NCBI GenBank assembly: GCA_029210265.1
Contig: JARGNP010000003.1
Coordinates: 42,037-106,036, forward strand
Direction: 5' to 3'
DNA from: Legionellaceae bacterium
GTDB taxonomy: Bacteria; Pseudomonadota; Gammaproteobacteria; Legionellales; Legionellaceae
Length of the DNA stretch: 64,000 bases
In this document: one piece after another, positions 1 to 9,533 of the stretch
Layout: each line of letters opens with the position of its first letter
How positions within the stretch are numbered: position 1 is the stretch's first letter
Notes under the pieces: generated by a model
Databases searched by the model: none
The model's input: only the letters and a program-made list of their open reading frames with translations
Told to the model about the DNA's origin: nothing
Made by a program: the position numbers and the translations under genes

Positions 1-989
1 AATTTATTATTTTGTACTTTTTTATCTTGATGCATAAGCTCATATATTTTAGATAGCGATATATCCGGTGGAATACGACGAGGTAAGCCTGCACGTTTTA
101 ATAATGCATCCACCTGATTTACATCAGCTTGACTTAAATAACCTAAATCACAAGAAAGCCTTGCTGCACAATATAAACCGATAGCAACCGCCTCACCGTG
201 CAACCAACGCTCATAATTCGTCACCGCTTCAAGTGCATGCGCAAAGGTATGACCTAAATTAAGTAAAGCACGCTGACCCGTTGATTCTCGTTCATCTTGC
301 CGAATAATTTCAGCTTTAATTCGACAGCAGTTAGCAATAAGCTGCGGCAAAGCCTGTTTATCTAATAAAATATGCTCTAATTGCCCTAAAAAATCACCAC
401 CTACAAGCAAGCCATATTTAATCACCTCAGCCAAACCTGCTCGAAACTCACGTTCAGGAAGTGTATCCAGCATACCTAGATCAATAAAAACCGCACAAGG
501 CTGGTGAAAGCTTCCCACTGAATTTTTTGCACCTGGGTAATTAATTGCTGTTTTACCGCCAACAGCAGAATCTACTTGTGCAAGTAGCGTCGTAGGAATT
601 TGAATGCACGCCACACCTCGTTGATACGTTGATGCAGCAAATCCGGTAATATCACCAATAACGCCACCGCCTAGCGCAATCAAGACCGTATCGCGATGAT
701 GTTTATGATGTATCAAAGCTTCATGAATTGTTGCAACACTTGCTTGGGTTTTATGCACTTCCCCGTCAGGTAAAATAACCACCTGGTACTGAACATGATG
801 CAGGGCTTCACATAAATAATCTAAATAAAGCGGAGCTAACGTTTCGTTGGTCACAATCAGTGCTTGTGTTCCAGGCATGACCGCCTGAAAACGCGCGGCA
901 TCGTGTAACAGATGCCGGCCAATATAAATGGTGTAATGCTGATTAGGAAGCCTAACCTCGACTTCCTGAAAAACCTCAGCCTTCCCCAT
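1..989 (-). CDS. aroB: 3-dehydroquinate synthase, 3' end cut by window edge
   Basis: Converts DAHP to 3-dehydroquinate, the second step of the shikimate pathway, in the cytoplasm, using NAD and a divalent metal. The reading frame stays open to the left edge, so about 329 codons of the usual roughly 360 are present and the C-terminus is missing. Visible family signatures, in order, are the glycine-rich [11 protein letters not shown] loop, [19 protein letters not shown], the metal-site HGEAVAIG segment, and a DKK motif close to the cut end. The start was taken as the ATG at 989-987, inside the 3' end of aroK. This gives a 14-nt overlap and implies translational coupling. The aroK-aroB order is the usual gammaproteobacterial arrangement. 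The identity is clear; the exact start is less certain because no strong ribosome binding site precedes it. Confidence 0.95.
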   Translation of the reverse strand, partial: MGKAEVFQEVEVRLPNQHYTIYIGRHLLHDAARFQAVMPGTQALIVTNETLAPLYLDYLCEALHHVQYQVVILPDGEVHKTQASVATIHEALIHHKHHRDTVLIALGGGVIGDITGFAASTYQRGVACIQIPTTLLAQVDSAVGGKTAINYPGAKNSVGSFHQPCAVFIDLGMLDTLPEREFRAGLAEVIKYGLLVGGDFLGQLEHILLDKQALPQLIANCCRIKAEIIRQDERESTGQRALLNLGHTFAHALEAVTNYERWLHGEAVAIGLYCAARLSCDLGYLSQADVNQVDALLKRAGLPRRIPPDISLSKIYELMHQDKKVQNNK

Positions 990-1503
990 AGATATATTTA
1001 ACAATATTGTTGGTCACAGCTTTAACGGTAAGCTTATCTGTTTCAAAGCTTACATCAGCTAATTCTTCATAAAATGGCTCACGTTCGTCACGTAAACTTT
1101 CAAGCCGACCTGTTAAATCATCGGTTTGCAGTAACGGACGCTTCGTGTCGCGTTTAGTTCGCTCAAATTGTTGCTGAAGCGAAGTTCTTAAATAAATCAC
1201 CGTTCCGCGAGCAGCCAAAGCATTTCGGTTTTCAGGTGTAATCACGACACCACCACCTGTGGCTAATACAATATTTGTTTTTTGTGTTAATTCTTCAATA
1301 ACTTTTTGTTCACGACGACGGAAACCTTCGTCACCTTCTACGTCAAAAATCCAGGAGAGATCTGCTCCTGCTCGCTCTTCAATCACTTCATCAGAATCAT
1401 AGAAATTTAGTTTAAGCTCACGGGCCAATGTACGGCCAATTGTGCTTTTACCTGCTCCCATGGGTCCAATTAGAAAGATATTTCGTACCTTAACGATGCT
1501 CAT
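976..1503 (-). CDS. aroK: shikimate kinase I
   Basis: Phosphorylates shikimate with ATP to shikimate 3-phosphate in aromatic amino acid synthesis. The 175-residue length is typical. Seen: the P-loop [11 protein letters not shown] near residues 13-23, the shikimate-binding [11 protein letters not shown], the ATGGGVV segment, and the lid region with RPLL. A GAGGGG stretch lies about ten bases before the ATG. It is the first gene of an aroK-aroB pair. In many gammaproteobacteria the pilMNOPQ genes sit directly upstream; here the upstream neighbour is a divergent gene of unknown function. Confidence 0.96.
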   Translation of the reverse strand: MSIVKVRNIFLIGPMGAGKSTIGRTLARELKLNFYDSDEVIEERAGADLSWIFDVEGDEGFRRREQKVIEELTQKTNIVLATGGGVVITPENRNALAARGTVIYLRTSLQQQFERTKRDTKRPLLQTDDLTGRLESLRDEREPFYEELADVSFETDKLTVKAVTNNIVKYIYGEG

Positions 1504-1796
1504 GTCTACTTACATACCCCTCTCAACGTCCAACCAGTCCAACCAAAATAAACCGCATTGAGTGCCGTGCTTATGCTTGTTTTAAAATAAATAACTGGGC
1601 AATTCTAGCACGCGCTATTCCTTATCGCACCCTTATCATTAAGTAATCCTTATATCACGCTCGAATAGTAACGTAACTTATTGAGAATTGGAATTCTTCT
1701 TCGACACCTGATGATAGTATTTTTTATAAGCCTGTGTTAATTTTGATAAATTTTATTATTTTTCTTATTTTTCTTTTATGTTGTTAGGAGTTCGAA

Positions 1797-3008
1797 ATGG
1801 GATTTGAAAGCTTATCTAGCGCCATCGCACACGTGATTATAAACTACCATGCATACCGAACTAAAACACCGTTGCCTGATATTTCTGATGCTTCAATCAA
1901 AGATTTTTTAAACCGCAGTACCGATGAAAGAGATCAAATCCTTAAAGATAAAATAATAGAAGCCACAACCAGGAATAACAGTTGCCGCCTCACATTGCTT
2001 CAATACATGCACCTTGGCCTTTCCCTCTCAGAAAAAGCACGCATCACGGAAAATCCTGACGAACAGGAAGCACTAAAAAGTCAGCTGGTTGAGTTTATTC
2101 AAAACCTTCAACGTCTTTTTGTGTTTACACCAGCAAATCTATTTATCACCGACACACTGCTCATCGCTTTAAATGCAGAACAGAGCCTTTCTATTTACAA
2201 ATTAAACTCCCCAAAAGCCGAAGCATATAAACTTACACAAACTTTATTTTCTACCATCGGGCTTTCGTCAAGCAATTCAGAAAGTACAGAAGTTGAAATT
2301 CAACACTATATTAGCGATCTATTTTTATTCAAAAAAAATCAAGCTTTATCTCAAGAAAATATCGCGATTGAAGCAAGCATTGACTCCATTACTCAATACA
2401 TGAATAATCTAGAACATCAAATCCATCAAATCCACCAAACAACAATAACAACAGCTGCATTAAAATCCATACAGCCAAAACAGGAAGTACTTGTTCCTAC
2501 AGATAAAGCTGTTACAACACCTGAAATTCATGAACTGCATCCGGCCAAAGGTTGGGAATTTATTACAAATGAGTCATCGGTTGCCTCTGAAATAGAGTCT
2601 GAAATAGAGTTAGAAAACACACGACTCATCGCTCAAAACGAAAAACTCAAAACTATATATGAAGAAAAAAAACAGTGCTTCATTTTACTTGAGAGCACGC
2701 TCACAACATTACAGAAAAAGCCCGAGCCCGCACCCATCGCGCTCACCACCTCTGAGCTTTGCTTAGGCTTATCCCGTCGGAAAATAACATCAGAAGCTGT
2801 CGTAACAGAGCAACCCATGCACAGAGATACAGGTGAAGCCAAAGTAAAAAACACCGTGCGTTCTTTCAGAGGAGCCATAGACTCAGGCAGATTATCGCTG
2901 TTCGGCTTACTTGCTAAATCCCTAGATCCAACTCACGGCTTCTCGGATTCCGCGAGCTCGGATTCTTCCAACTCAGACTCCGTAGATTCTCGTTCGAGCT
3001 TATCCTAG
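1797..3008 (+). CDS. hypothetical protein with coiled coil and Ser-rich tail (effector candidate)
   Basis: Not recognised. The 403-residue protein has no signal peptide and no membrane segment. It is mostly predicted helical, with a charged heptad-like stretch around residues 268-310 that could form a coiled coil. The last 25 residues are very rich in Ser and Asp (SASSDSSNSDSVDSRSSLS), a composition often seen in C-terminal type IVB secretion signals. The start is well supported: AGGAG lies six bases before the ATG. The gene stands alone between divergent aroK and mrcA, the position where pilMNOPQ is found in many relatives. That it is a secreted effector is inference from composition only. 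Confidence 0.72.
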   Translation: MGFESLSSAIAHVIINYHAYRTKTPLPDISDASIKDFLNRSTDERDQILKDKIIEATTRNNSCRLTLLQYMHLGLSLSEKARITENPDEQEALKSQLVEFIQNLQRLFVFTPANLFITDTLLIALNAEQSLSIYKLNSPKAEAYKLTQTLFSTIGLSSSNSESTEVEIQHYISDLFLFKKNQALSQENIAIEASIDSITQYMNNLEHQIHQIHQTTITTAALKSIQPKQEVLVPTDKAVTTPEIHELHPAKGWEFITNESSVASEIESEIELENTRLIAQNEKLKTIYEEKKQCFILLESTLTTLQKKPEPAPIALTTSELCLGLSRRKITSEAVVTEQPMHRDTGEAKVKNTVRSFRGAIDSGRLSLFGLLAKSLDPTHGFSDSASSDSSNSDSVDSRSSLS

Positions 3009-3064
3009 AAAAAAGCAATAAGTTCAACTAACCTTATATTTACACAACCAAGCGACACATACTT

Positions 3065-5461
3065 ATGAAAATACAACTTTCTATTTTTTGGCGAAAAGGC
3101 TTATGGGCACTCATGAGTCTTTCGTTTTTGCTGCTTATTTGCTTTGGTGGTTTTTATATTTATGCAGAAAGTCAGTTGCCAGACGTTGATTCATTAAAAA
3201 ACATTCAACTGCAAGTGCCGTTACAAATTTATAGCCAAGAAGGCCAATTAATCCAAGAGTATGGTGAGAAAAAGCGTATTCCTGTGACCTATGATGAAAT
3301 TCCTCAAGCATTAGTGCACGCACTGGTCGCCACCGAAGACCAACGTTTTTTTGAACACCCAGGCGTGGATGTGATGGGCCTCGGCCGTGCGGCTGTTCGT
3401 ATGGTACAAACCGGTACCAAGTCCCAAGGCGGAAGTACGATTACGATGCAGGTTGCACGTAACTTTTTTCTTAACCGTAAAAAAACGTTTTTGCGTAAAT
3501 TTAACGAAATCTTACTGGCCATAAAAATCGATCGTGAACTTTCTAAAGAAAAAATTTTAGAACTCTACTTAAATAAAATCTATTTAGGCAACCGCGCTTA
3601 CGGTGTTGGCGCTGCGGCCCAAGTGTATTACGGCAAAGAACTCAAAGAACTCAGCTTAGCACAATTAGCGATGATAGCAGGCTTACCTCAAGCACCGTCG
3701 TCACAAAACCCAATTGCAAACCCCAAGGCGGCTAAAAAACGACGCAATCACGTGCTCGAGCGTTTGCTCGAAACCGAGTACATCACCGAAGACGCCTATC
3801 AAGAAGCTGTTAAAGAACCGATCACAGCACGGTACCATGGGGTTGTAACCGAAGCCGAAGCACCTTACGTCGCAGAAATGATTCGCCAATCGCTCTACGA
3901 ACATTTTGGGCCTGATGCCTACACACGCGGCTATAAAGTTTACACAACCATTCATGCAAACTTACAAGACAAAGCTAATAGTTCAGTCCAAAAGCATTTG
4001 CTAGCCTACGATCACCGCCATGGTTATCGCGGCCCTATCACCAAGCTCACCCCGCTTGAAGATTATCCACTTAAAACATTACGCACCACGCTCAAGCATT
4101 ATCCTGTGGTGAATGCGCTTATACCCGTTATTATTCTATCGGTAGAAGATCAAGAAGCAACCGCACTCACACAAGCGGGTGATACGGTCACCATCCCTTG
4201 GTCAGGGCTTTCGTGGGCAAGGCCCTCGCTTAAAAAACACGGATGGGTTGGAAAATTACCCGAACGAGCAGCACAAGTGGTCTCAAAAGGCGACGTGGTC
4301 TATATTACCAAAAATAATAAACTCGATACCTGGACCCTCACACAAATCCCTCAAGCAGAAGCCGCATTAGTCGCACTCAACCCATCCGACGGCGCAATTG
4401 AAGCTTTGGTTGGCGGCTTTGATTTTCAACGCAGCAAGTTCAACCGAGCAACTCAAGCGGACCGACAACCAGGTTCAAGTTTTAAGCCATTTATTTATGC
4501 AGGCGCATTAGCCAAAAACTACACCCTCGCGACGTTAATCAACGACGCACCTATCGCGATGGACGACCCCAGTCAAGAAGGCCTATGGCGGCCACATAAT
4601 GCAAACCATACATTCAACGGCCCTACGCGTTTTAAAGCCGGTCTCACAGGCTCACGTAACCTTGTATCCATTCGTATTTTAGATGATATCGGCATTGATT
4701 ACGCCGTTGATTTTGCAAGCCGCTTTGGCTTTCAAAAAGAAAATTTACCGCATACACTCTCGCTCGTACTTGGCACGCTCACCACAAGCCCGCTTGATTT
4801 GGCCTCTGCTTACGCTGTATTTGCGAATAACGGCTACAAAGTAGAGCCCTATCTTATTGATAAAATCATCGACGCTGACGGTCATGTTTTATTGCAAGCC
4901 ACCCCGACACAAGTACCGCCCGATGATGGTAGCATCATTGCATCAGCTAATATGCCAGCCCCACGCGTCATTTCTGAAGAAGTTGCCTTTCTGATGAATA
5001 CCGCCTTACGAGGCGTAGTTCAAGGCGGAACAGCTCGCGCAGCACAAGTACTCAACCGACAAGATATCGCCGGTAAAACTGGCACAACAAACAATCAGCT
5101 GGATGCATGGTTTGCGGGCTACAATCCTGATCTTGTGGTCACGACTTGGGTAGGCTTTGATAACCCAAGCCCACTGCACGAGTATGCATCAGGACTCAGC
5201 CTACCGCTGTGGGTTGATTTTATGCGCACCGCACTCAAAGACAAGCCCGAGCAAGAACTCAAAATACCGGATCAGATTGTAAATAAGCAAATTGATCCCA
5301 AAACCGGCTTGCTCGACACCAGCAATAGCACCACAAGCATTCAAGAGTATTTCCGTGAAGATTTGGTTCCCGACGCGGAGGCATCTCAGACTACTTTACC
5401 TGAAGATAATACCGCGCCTACAAAACAGGACAAAAAAACACAACAAGACTATTTGTTTTGA
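3065..5461 (+). CDS. mrcA: penicillin-binding protein 1A, bifunctional transglycosylase/transpeptidase
   Basis: Polymerises and cross-links peptidoglycan at the inner membrane. At 798 residues it matches class A PBPs. Domains: a cytoplasmic tip and one membrane anchor (about residues 12-33), a GT51 glycosyltransferase domain with EDQRFFEHPGVD and the QGGSTITMQVARN segment, an intervening OB-like insert, then the transpeptidase domain. The latter has the active-site SSFK (in RQPGSSFKP), a TGSRN motif corresponding to SxN, and KTGT in AGKTGTTNNQLDAWF. It ends with a low-complexity polar tail. No strong ribosome binding site was found. It is convergent with the next gene, whose stop lies only seven bases away. 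The pairing mrcA/aroKB is a conserved neighbourhood. Confidence 0.95.
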   Translation: MKIQLSIFWRKGLWALMSLSFLLLICFGGFYIYAESQLPDVDSLKNIQLQVPLQIYSQEGQLIQEYGEKKRIPVTYDEIPQALVHALVATEDQRFFEHPGVDVMGLGRAAVRMVQTGTKSQGGSTITMQVARNFFLNRKKTFLRKFNEILLAIKIDRELSKEKILELYLNKIYLGNRAYGVGAAAQVYYGKELKELSLAQLAMIAGLPQAPSSQNPIANPKAAKKRRNHVLERLLETEYITEDAYQEAVKEPITARYHGVVTEAEAPYVAEMIRQSLYEHFGPDAYTRGYKVYTTIHANLQDKANSSVQKHLLAYDHRHGYRGPITKLTPLEDYPLKTLRTTLKHYPVVNALIPVIILSVEDQEATALTQAGDTVTIPWSGLSWARPSLKKHGWVGKLPERAAQVVSKGDVVYITKNNKLDTWTLTQIPQAEAALVALNPSDGAIEALVGGFDFQRSKFNRATQADRQPGSSFKPFIYAGALAKNYTLATLINDAPIAMDDPSQEGLWRPHNANHTFNGPTRFKAGLTGSRNLVSIRILDDIGIDYAVDFASRFGFQKENLPHTLSLVLGTLTTSPLDLASAYAVFANNGYKVEPYLIDKIIDADGHVLLQATPTQVPPDDGSIIASANMPAPRVISEEVAFLMNTALRGVVQGGTARAAQVLNRQDIAGKTGTTNNQLDAWFAGYNPDLVVTTWVGFDNPSPLHEYASGLSLPLWVDFMRTALKDKPEQELKIPDQIVNKQIDPKTGLLDTSNSTTSIQEYFREDLVPDAEASQTTLPEDNTAPTKQDKKTQQDYLF

Positions 5462-5467
5462 CTTCGC

Positions 5468-7996
5468 TTAAACACCTGCTTCCAGTGTGCTCTTGTACAG
5501 CTCTTTCTGGTGCTGTTCTAGAATACCTTGCTTCATACCAAAAAACCCAGCCGTTGCAAGCCTTGTGCCTGCAAGGGCTATGCCTATAGGTATGATAGGT
5601 GCCACAGGGGTTAACATCAGTATCGCAAGCGACAAAGCAACCACCGCACTACCTAAAACCAATGCACAAACACCCAAGATCTCTAAGCTTAAACCCTGAA
5701 ATAAACTATCTGAATCTGGGCTCTCAAGAACCTCTTCAAGATCAGCTATTCGCTGATTTTTTGCATTCAGTTGAGTATTACTCTCTTGTAACTCAACTTG
5801 AGAAGCATCACGCTCACCTTCTACGCTAGCTTTTTCATCTTGTAATACGCTATTAGCTTCTTCTTGAACTCGAAGACCTGCTTCTAGCTCAACAATCCTT
5901 TGCTTTTTAGATTCTAGGTCAGCTTGACTTGTGCCCAGCTCTTGGAAAATGCGTGAATTCTCTTGTTGAACAACCACTTTCTCGGCTGCAAGCCCAGCGT
6001 TTATTTCTCGAAGACAAGCATTTTCTTCTAGAAGTTCATGGTTGTCTACTCGAAGCTGAGCGTTCTTTATTTTGAACTCAGAATTCTCTATTTGAAGTTG
6101 CTTCTTCTCTGCATTCATTGCCTCATACTGCTCCCTATTCTTAGTCAGAGCATAACGACGCGAATCTAAAAAAACTAGACACTCTTCTAATATTTTTTGA
6201 GCATCAACCAACGATGATTGTACGCTTTCAAATTTCACAAAATAAGCCTTCAACACCTCCAAATGAGTTTGAAACCGCTCGATCTGACAACTTTTATCAT
6301 CTACAATCTGAAGATCTTGCTCATCAGAACCTAATAAATTCCAAATATCGTGTTGATGTGAAACAGTTAGTGCATGCAAATCTTCGGACAAATTTTTCAC
6401 CAAATATAATTTCAAATCTGTAACTAGCTCAGTTAATGCATCGGAACTACCTAGTTGAAGTTCAATATTAATAGCACGTTCAATCACCGCTAAAATATCA
6501 GCTTTTGCTTCTTCAGAAAGATTATTTCTCAGATACGTTTGCACCAACCCAGAAAACATCATTTGTATACTTCTTTTGATTGTTTGCGTTAACTTTCCTT
6601 GTTGATCCTTACTAAAAATATCATGTATAACATTCATCTTGCTATCAAAATGATTTAAAATTGCCTGGAGACTTTGGACAGGCGTTTGATCTTCCGTTAT
6701 CTCAAGCTCTTTTCTTAAGAATAAACGAGCATGAGCAGCATTGACAAAATCATCACTTTGAAACGAAACGATACTTTTAAGCGAGCTATCACCTGGGCCA
6801 CCCACATGTATGATGCGATCATGCTTCAGACTCATTAAGCCGAAAGTAGAGTAGCTTTGAATGCTGCCTTCATGACCATGGAGAAGCCACCCTGGGGCAT
6901 AGGTCGTTTGATTAAAGGCCGTATATGCCGATTTGTTTTTTAAAATAATCGCATATGTTGCTAACTTTATGTTCTGTTTTTCTTGGGGATCTGCATTGCG
7001 ATAGTTTTCAAATAAAGCAGCAAGATCATTACATATCACTTCATTAGAATCAGAAGAAAAATTAGACTCATCAAATTTAACACCATGAGCCGTAAAAAAA
7101 TCATACAACGCATACAACGTAATATCTTGGACTTCTTTCGTTTTAAGCTCGGAATATTCAGTACGATTTAAGCGCTGATCGTAAGGATTACCACTGGCTG
7201 TCCCATGGTGACCTGGTAAATTCATCAATGTGAACGTTGTTTTTTGAGGGTCAAGTGCATGTGGCACAATCGCTTTAAACCCTCGCGTACGCTCATTTTC
7301 AAGCAATATTTCGCGACAATCTTTGACGATAGCTGGTATTTGATAATAACGGTCGTCTTTGACTTGGGCGACACTGAAGCCCATAACACGACCGCCAGGC
7401 ACGGGGTCAAGCAAAAAGAGATTAACTTCGACCTCAGCCATGTTTTCTCTGAGCGCCGACACGTTAGCAAACAAATCAGCAGCATAAGGCGCTAAATATT
7501 TTTTCAAATGCTCTTTCGTTTCGTCGTGCTCGCTATTGCACAGCAATTCAAATAGTTGCTCTTCCGAATTAACATCTGCCTCAGCGGCCTCTCGCAATAC
7601 TTTTTGAATTCGAGCGAGTTCATGAGATGCAATAATCGACTCAACCGCACCTCGACTATGCCCAATGATATTAATGACCTGTTCACCACCCACGATAACG
7701 GGTAGCATATCCGCCACACCGTGCGCCATAATGTCATAAAGATTGGAGCCATCGGTTACCGGTCCATTATAAACACGGGCCGCGCGATTTCTCGAATCTA
7801 CACCCACACCTTCTTCTGCTGTTACTTGTGACAGCACTTCAAAGTCATCTGCATGCTCCATTTTTATCTCAGGCTGAAGCTTAGGCTTAAGAACGCGATC
7901 CATAACATAACTTAAGGTTTCGCCTCGAGGAGTACCTAAATAATTATGAACGGTTTCTACTGTATCTGTACCTAAATATGCTATGGGGTAAGGCAT
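5468..7996 (-). CDS. predicted serine hydrolase with long coiled coil and C-terminal membrane hairpin (effector candidate)
   Basis: Large 842-residue protein of unknown family. The N-terminal third looks like an alpha/beta hydrolase: a beta strand leads into GHSRG (Ser114), followed by FLLDPVPGG (Asp197) and PGHHGT (His263/264). These are plausible nucleophile, acid and base, in the style of DUF2235-type lipases. The middle is helical. Residues about 600-765 form a long Glu/Gln/Leu-rich coiled coil, and residues about 774-820 form two adjacent hydrophobic helices rich in Ala, Gly and Pro, like a membrane hairpin. No signal peptide. The start is supported by AGAGG six bases upstream. Coiled coil plus C-terminal hairpin resembles membrane-targeted Dot/Icm effectors. 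The enzymatic assignment is inference from motif order. Confidence 0.8.
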   Translation of the reverse strand: MPYPIAYLGTDTVETVHNYLGTPRGETLSYVMDRVLKPKLQPEIKMEHADDFEVLSQVTAEEGVGVDSRNRAARVYNGPVTDGSNLYDIMAHGVADMLPVIVGGEQVINIIGHSRGAVESIIASHELARIQKVLREAAEADVNSEEQLFELLCNSEHDETKEHLKKYLAPYAADLFANVSALRENMAEVEVNLFLLDPVPGGRVMGFSVAQVKDDRYYQIPAIVKDCREILLENERTRGFKAIVPHALDPQKTTFTLMNLPGHHGTASGNPYDQRLNRTEYSELKTKEVQDITLYALYDFFTAHGVKFDESNFSSDSNEVICNDLAALFENYRNADPQEKQNIKLATYAIILKNKSAYTAFNQTTYAPGWLLHGHEGSIQSYSTFGLMSLKHDRIIHVGGPGDSSLKSIVSFQSDDFVNAAHARLFLRKELEITEDQTPVQSLQAILNHFDSKMNVIHDIFSKDQQGKLTQTIKRSIQMMFSGLVQTYLRNNLSEEAKADILAVIERAINIELQLGSSDALTELVTDLKLYLVKNLSEDLHALTVSHQHDIWNLLGSDEQDLQIVDDKSCQIERFQTHLEVLKAYFVKFESVQSSLVDAQKILEECLVFLDSRRYALTKNREQYEAMNAEKKQLQIENSEFKIKNAQLRVDNHELLEENACLREINAGLAAEKVVVQQENSRIFQELGTSQADLESKKQRIVELEAGLRVQEEANSVLQDEKASVEGERDASQVELQESNTQLNAKNQRIADLEEVLESPDSDSLFQGLSLEILGVCALVLGSAVVALSLAILMLTPVAPIIPIGIALAGTRLATAGFFGMKQGILEQHQKELYKSTLEAGV

Positions 7997-8144
7997 GACG
8001 AACCTCTTAAAACAAAATATAAATGTTCTTTATATTAACACGCAATTACTTTTGTGTACATATATTGTTCATATTTTTATTGCTGGCGAATCCTTCTCGC
8101 TGACCTATACTGTTAAGCAGCCACCAAATAACGGGACTATCTTT

Positions 8145-8477
8145 ATGGAAGATATGGGAGAGAAATGCATCAAGGTGCACACGATAGGTTATACTATTTA
8201 TATTTACCCCAATAACTATAAAATTTTTGAATATCCAAAATATAACAACAACCGACTTTTTGATGCTCAACGCTTTCTTTGGGGAGCAAAAAAAAATTCC
8301 ATAGAATCATTAATTGAAGAAATAAGGTATCAAAGCCACTACAATGAAGAGCGTGGCTGTTGTTGCCAATTATTTTTTAAAAGACCAACAAAAGAACATT
8401 ATTTTAAAAGCATCATTGAGCTTCGTATGGCCTTTAACGAAGATGCCTATTTTCAAAATAGATTACAATCTTGCTAG
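8145..8477 (+). CDS. small hypothetical protein
   Basis: Not recognised. The open frame extends back to an ATG at 7995 that would overlap the divergent hydrolase start by two bases. The internal ATG used here is more credible, because a TATACT -10-like box lies about 35 bases before it, at 8106-8111. The 110-residue product is rich in Tyr, Asn and Ile, and contains ERGCCCQLFFKRPTKEHY followed by an ELRMAFNEDA segment. There is no signal peptide or membrane helix from this start. No clear ribosome binding site is visible, so the gene may be unexpressed or spurious. Confidence 0.42.
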   Translation: MEDMGEKCIKVHTIGYTIYIYPNNYKIFEYPKYNNNRLFDAQRFLWGAKKNSIESLIEEIRYQSHYNEERGCCCQLFFKRPTKEHYFKSIIELRMAFNEDAYFQNRLQSC

Positions 8478-8589
8478 AAAAAATAAAACTCCATGATAGA
8501 TCCTGGCGAATAATATAACGCAAACTATACTTAACGTAACGACTCACCTCATCAATTAATAAATTTATAAATTTATACAAGAGGAAACC

Positions 8590-8871
8590 ATGAAGAAATC
8601 AGCGTTAGAGCAAGAAATTGCTGCGTTACGTCAAGAAGTGGAGCGTTTGCGAGACAATAAACCGCACCCCGAAACAAAAACCGAAGCCAAGCCTCAACCC
8701 AAACACCAGCATACTGTCACGTTAGATAAAGACGCCAAAGAAGCCTTAACCGAGTTTTTAGTGCAAGCAAAGAAAGATTATGAAAATCTTTCCCCAGCAA
8801 CAACGCTATGTTTATTTGCTTTAGGCGCCCTGTTTGGTCGCGTATTGGCTCGTGGAAAAGGAGAGCACTGA
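8590..8871 (+). CDS. ElaB/YqjD (DUF883)-like membrane-anchored protein
   Basis: 93 residues. An N-terminal short coiled coil (about residues 4-24, EQEIAALRQEVERLR) is followed by a Lys/Pro/His-rich linker, then an amphipathic helix and one C-terminal membrane segment (LCLFALGALFGRVLA) ending in a short positive tail. This layout matches ElaB/YqjD-type proteins, inner-membrane tail-anchored proteins of which the E. coli members bind ribosomes. The sequence similarity is limited. GAGG lies shortly before the start. Its TGA overlaps the ATG of the next gene by one base, so the two are translationally coupled. Confidence 0.7.
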   Translation: MKKSALEQEIAALRQEVERLRDNKPHPETKTEAKPQPKHQHTVTLDKDAKEALTEFLVQAKKDYENLSPATTLCLFALGALFGRVLARGKGEH

Positions 8872-9344
8872 TGAGCGGCAATTTTGATAAGAAGCTAAGT
8901 TTATACTTACGCAGTGAACGCGCCATGCTTGATGTTTTTGTACGTGATCAATTACGTCAATTATTTTTTGTGAGCCTTGGTTTTATTGCTTTATTCACAG
9001 CACTTATCATGTTTGATATCGCCATGTTTTTTACACTTCAGCAATATTTTCCAACCCATATCACAGCATATATTTTAGCTGGCAGTCATGCCGCGCTTTG
9101 CTTTCTATTTATTTTATGTGCTAAGCATAAAAAACATCAACGCGATGTTGAAGCACTTCGAGATATTCGAGATTTTGCTAAAGAGCAAGTCAGTCACGAT
9201 ATAAAAATCGCAACGGATGATATGGTACACATGGGCAAATCAGTCAAAAATATCACCCATGATGTATCTTCTATATTTCATGGTGAGGCCTTTGGTTTAG
9301 CAGGCCTTATTCCAATAATACAAAGCATTTTAAAACGAAAGTGA
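8871..9344 (+). CDS. small membrane protein, phage-holin/DUF1469-like
   Basis: 157 residues from the ATG at 8871. A longer frame exists upstream but lies inside the preceding gene, and AAAAGGAG at about 8856-8863 fits the internal start. Two hydrophobic helices (about residues 30-54 and 64-84), joined by a short polar loop, are followed by a basic, helical C-terminal half. This resembles the holin superfamily III/DUF1469 proteins that are often encoded beside DUF883 proteins and are membrane accessory proteins rather than phage genes. Function unknown. Confidence 0.68.
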   Translation: MSGNFDKKLSLYLRSERAMLDVFVRDQLRQLFFVSLGFIALFTALIMFDIAMFFTLQQYFPTHITAYILAGSHAALCFLFILCAKHKKHQRDVEALRDIRDFAKEQVSHDIKIATDDMVHMGKSVKNITHDVSSIFHGEAFGLAGLIPIIQSILKRK

Positions 9345-9533
9345 ATGTATTTGTTTTCAAAAGAGATGTAAAGCTGAATAATAATTGAGCGTCACAACAA
9401 AATATCTCAGAATCAATACTTATGATATTATTTCTTTTTAATGGCAGTGAAATACTTCGCCCTTTCAACATTGAAGCGCCATTTATCGGATGGATTCTTT
9501 GGAAATGTTATATCTTATGCATAGGGATTTCAT

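Noticed and set aside
1504..1796. Regulatory RNA or PmrA-type box in the aroK-orphan gene gap
   Set aside because: The gap is AT-rich with no CTTAA-type direct repeat, no tRNA and no strong hairpin; only the ribosome binding site of the plus-strand gene is convincing.
7995..8144. N-terminal extension of the small ORF to the ATG at 7995
   Set aside because: It would overlap the divergent hydrolase start by two bases and lies upstream of the likely -10 box, so the internal ATG at 8145 is preferred.
8808..8870. Longer start for the holin-like protein inside the preceding gene
   Set aside because: The extra residues overlap the membrane segment of the upstream gene out of frame, and AAAAGGAG supports the ATG at 8871.
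8590..9344. Prophage lysis cassette (holin-like protein)
   Set aside because: The pair DUF883-like plus DUF1469/holin-like is a common chromosomal membrane pair; no endolysin, integrase or structural phage gene is nearby.
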